A stretch of 15,576 nucleotides of DNA from Candidatus Atribacteria bacterium (GTDB lineage: Bacteria; Bipolaricaulota; Bipolaricaulia; UBA7950; UBA9294): the NCBI GenBank assembly GCA_004525685.1, contig SPBW01000035.1, positions 1 to 15,576 on the forward strand, written 5' to 3'. A program made the position numbers and the translations under genes. Below the pieces are notes generated by a model that ran no database searches, had not been told where the DNA came from, and worked only from the letters and a program-made list of their open reading frames with translations. Below are positions 14,001-15,576 of this stretch, piece by piece; the stretch's first letter is position 1, and every line of letters starts with the position of its first letter.

Positions 14001-15317
14001 TCCTTGAATGAGATGGGTCAGTCAGAGGGATGGATCAACGTCGAGGTCGACAATGGCGGCAACGGCTGGGCACATCCCCAGGTTGTGGCATCGATACGTC
14101 GCATGACCATGAGCCGTCGTCGTAGAGCTATTGCGCCAGCGACAGGACAGGCGTATGCAAGGCATCTTCTGGGCCGTCAGCATGTCTTGGAGCCGCAATC
14201 ATCTGAAGACCTCGATGTTGTTGTTGAGACACTGTCAGGATGTCGTCTTCCAGTTACGGTATGGCTGGATGCGCTCACCGCACGTATTCAAGGATACCGT
14301 CACGAACAGCTAGCAGAATTGGTGAGAGATGGTGCATTGACTTGGACCGGAAGTCTCTCCGCGGGCGGCCACAAGCTGCTGGCGTTCTCTGCTGACCCTG
14401 GGAATGTCGGCGAGGAGCTCCGATTGCCGAAGGAGGAACTCGACGAGGACAGACAGAGGATTCTTGCGTTTCTGGAAACACACGGCGCCAGTTTCCTACA
14501 TCAGGTCGCCGCAGGACTGGAGCGATCGCCTTCGACCCTTGCGCCGCTTCTGTGGGATCTCATTTGGGATGGGTGGGTGACAAACGACTCATTGGATCCG
14601 GCGCTTGGCGACAGACCGTCACCCGAGCGGTGGCAGCAACATCGGCGACGCGCGCCGTGGGGGAAGGGACGATGGTCTGTGCTGTCTGCAGCGGGTGAGT
14701 GTTCAGAAGAGTGTCTGCGCCGCACACTGCGACGGCTCTTGTCGCGTCATGGCGTCCTGTCGCGGGAGATTCTCGATCATGCCAAGGCCGGTATCGCCTG
14801 GAAGGCAGCCTATCCACTGCTTACACGGATGGAGTGGGCAGGCGAGGTGGAGCGAGCGCTGTTCATTTCTGGGCTTTCGGGCCCTCAGTTTGCGCTTCGA
14901 GAGGCCGCAGAAGCGCTCGCGATCCACAGTGTCAAACCGGAAGCCGTCTTGCTGAACGTGAGCGATCCTGCCAACGTGTTTGGCGATCTGTTCCCCATCT
15001 TGCGTCCGGATGGAACGCGACATATCATTCGCCATCACCCCGGGAACTACCTGATCTTGGCAGACGGGCACCCTCTTCTTGCCGTAGAGAACAGGGGGGA
15101 GCGACTCATTCCTCTTGACGATCTGGTCCCTGCACAACGGGCAGCTTGCTTTCGACAACTGATCCGGCTGATTGAGGGGAGACAGCGAGCCGCATCCCTT
15201 CGCGTGTTGACTTGGGATGGGATTCCAATCGCGAACTCAAGGATCGAGGCAGAGTTGGCGGAAGTAGGATTCTCTCGAGAGGGTACAGGAATGCAACTGT
15301 ATCGGCGCTTCGACTAG
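11025..15317 (+). CDS. lhr: Long Lhr-type superfamily 2 helicase
   Basis: Large ATP-dependent nucleic-acid helicase of 1430 aa, near the length of long bacterial Lhr proteins (about 1500). ATG 11025 follows AGGAGA at 11011-11016. Motifs in order: Q-motif region PTPPQVLGWPHI, Walker A SPTGSGKT (Lys51), TTPESL, Walker B DEIH (residues 171-174), SAT (206-208), then in the second RecA domain the ELGIDVG segment and arginine-finger motif QRIGRAGH (369-376). The winged-helix and Lhr-core beta-domain follow, and residues beyond about 880 form the long C-terminal Lhr-CTD with repeated winged-helix-like segments. The family unwinds RNA:DNA hybrids 3' to 5' and is linked to DNA repair or R-loop handling. 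The Pus10-like gene starts 12 bases after the stop, so the two are probably one operon, diverging from the riboswitch operon. Confidence 0.93.
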   Translation: MPEDVLRLFQPAVVRWFTETFAQPTPPQVLGWPHIAAGENTLILSPTGSGKTLAAFLCAIDAALCQEETAEGHENGVHTLYISPLKALANDIERNLTQPLRGIQACAQHLGAALPEIRVGVRTGDTPPSQRQRMVRRPPQILITTPESLNLLLTSPKARNMLASVRYVIVDEIHAMCGDKRGTFLALLLERLESVCRHSPVRIGLSATQRPLSLVARFLGGQEADGSPRPVSIVDAGMRKAFDLKIQTPVKDMKVLPTQDGQSPSIWPAIYDQLIELVDEHESTLIFANSRRVVERIASEMNQRIGYERIQAHHGSVSKERRHQIEQDLKDGRLPALVATSSMELGIDVGFIDLVCQVEAPFSVASGLQRIGRAGHLVRATSKGRFLPKTRADLLMTAAMSRSMLRGEVSHVSIPRNPLDVLAQQVVAMVAVDEWDVDTLYACIRRAYPYRDLPIDGFHCVLEMISGRFDTSSLPVLRPRVSWDRIHNRLMPLPGTRQQAILNGGVIPDTGQYPMMLEDGKTRLGELDEEFVFERRLGDTFVLGTGHWRILEVTADRVIVAPSEESEAMMPFWKGEGLGHGYEFGLMLGEFMRACETRLSDPSLETWLCDECALDADGAANLATYLRDQSKAGGVIPTDRTILLDVFRNEAGDERLAVMSPYGRSFHLALLLLLQKKLRENGEEPPEAVYSNAGLLLRLGSLSARSVLDALHSMRSESVEMEITQELDNSPMFALCFRRNAGRALLLPRARPGRRTPLWLQRLRSHDLLAFASDQPTFPIVLETYRELLEDVLPVAGLREFLGKVEEASARFVLRRDRHPSPFARSMLLDFTAKYLYQDDRPIATHRPASELGADLQMLLGTHIHVEEALDEDAIQMIEERLQGTSPSHLARNGAEIVELLRRIGDLSEDELRQRCRPEAFDVLADLLQDGRVIRVLFPDSATPERLASGEDAALYARLSDDDVRQLTARFVAHHAIAKTAELLERYPIEPLSLNEMGQSEGWINVEVDNGGNGWAHPQVVASIRRMTMSRRRRAIAPATGQAYARHLLGRQHVLEPQSSEDLDVVVETLSGCRLPVTVWLDALTARIQGYRHEQLAELVRDGALTWTGSLSAGGHKLLAFSADPGNVGEELRLPKEELDEDRQRILAFLETHGASFLHQVAAGLERSPSTLAPLLWDLIWDGWVTNDSLDPALGDRPSPERWQQHRRRAPWGKGRWSVLSAAGECSEECLRRTLRRLLSRHGVLSREILDHAKAGIAWKAAYPLLTRMEWAGEVERALFISGLSGPQFALREAAEALAIHSVKPEAVLLNVSDPANVFGDLFPILRPDGTRHIIRHHPGNYLILADGHPLLAVENRGERLIPLDDLVPAQRAACFRQLIRLIEGRQRAASLRVLTWDGIPIANSRIEAELAEVGFSREGTGMQLYRRFD

Positions 15318-15329
15318 GAGATGGAAGAA

Positions 15330-15576
15330 ATGACTGCGTTCAATGCGAATGATGTGATAGACCTGGGCAGGGATATCCTGCAAGCAGGTCCCATTTGCGA
15401 TGAGTGTTTGGGGCGAGTTGCCTCCAAGCTCGGAAGAGGGCTGACCAACGCGGCCCGGGGCGCGCAGATACGATCGCTGTTTGAAGCAGACGATATTCAC
15501 AGCAAGCCGGGCACGTGCTGGGTGTGTGGCAATCTCTTCGATCGGATTGACGAGTGGGTGCGCCAGGCCGTAGATC
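15330..15576 (+). CDS. Pus10-like tRNA pseudouridine synthase, N-terminal part (cut by window edge)
   Basis: Partial; 82 codons are visible. ATG 15330 is preferred (AGGAG at 15316-15320, 9 bases upstream) over the in-frame ATG 15321, which touches that site. The visible part has the Pus10 N-terminal zinc-binding pattern: PICDECLGR (Cys23, Cys26), then KLGRGLTNAARG, then TCWVCGNLF (Cys63, Cys66). In archaea, Pus10 makes pseudouridine 54 and 55 in the tRNA T-loop; the THUMP-like and catalytic domains would lie beyond the window. Bacteria normally use TruB for position 55, so this family is unusual here. The gene follows lhr by 12 bases. The call rests on the N-terminal motif alone; another archaeal-type zinc-ribbon RNA enzyme is the main alternative. 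Confidence 0.75.
   Translation, partial: MTAFNANDVIDLGRDILQAGPICDECLGRVASKLGRGLTNAARGAQIRSLFEADDIHSKPGTCWVCGNLFDRIDEWVRQAVD

Overview
The window looks like a stretch of bacterial chromosome with roughly 55% GC, Shine-Dalgarno-led genes and mixed coding strands. Several features point to Bacteria: REP-associated (RAYT) and IS110-type transposon fossils, a GEMM-type cyclic-di-GMP riboswitch, a lipobox lipoprotein and a possible outer-membrane protein. The right edge holds the start of a Pus10-type tRNA pseudouridine synthase, a family best known from archaea and eukaryotes. Together with the ATP-cone/uridine-kinase fusion and the DRG-type TGS GTPase, this suggests a deep-branching or candidate phylum (Bipolaricaulota/OP1-like is a guess). 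I cannot fix the taxonomy from sequence alone.

Left half (1-5791), accessory and fossil-rich. It opens with a lipoprotein made of six near-identical 40-residue repeats (111-965), followed by a gene-free stretch with a degenerate GTTCGAAAGC repeat array (1244-1470). Next comes a RAYT transposase element bounded by inverted repeats (1623-2546), its gene broken just after the catalytic tyrosine. A secreted protein of unknown function lies on the minus strand (2704-3819). The remaining 2 kb is a scrapyard: an N-terminal fragment of a second RAYT, a decayed IS110 transposase running into it from the other strand, an array of paired hairpins (4817-5034) and a second degenerate repeat family (5505-5740).

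Right half (5792-15576), gene-dense and intact. An ATP-cone/uridine kinase-like protein and a DRG-type TGS GTPase form a plus-strand pair. Convergent to them is a minus-strand pair, an ArsB/NhaD-family ion transporter followed by a metallo-beta-lactamase-fold hydrolase. Their leader contains a good sigma70-like promoter, a c-di-GMP-I riboswitch beginning almost at the predicted transcription start, a probable terminator just after it, and a strong hairpin further down. Divergent from this operon are the plus-strand long Lhr helicase (1430 aa) and, 12 bases after it, the Pus10-like gene, cut by the window edge.

The most rewarding points are the riboswitch-controlled transporter operon, the lhr-pus10 pair in a bacterial setting, the covarying hairpin array beside the IS110 fossil, and the repeat lipoprotein whose variation is confined to two short patches per repeat.
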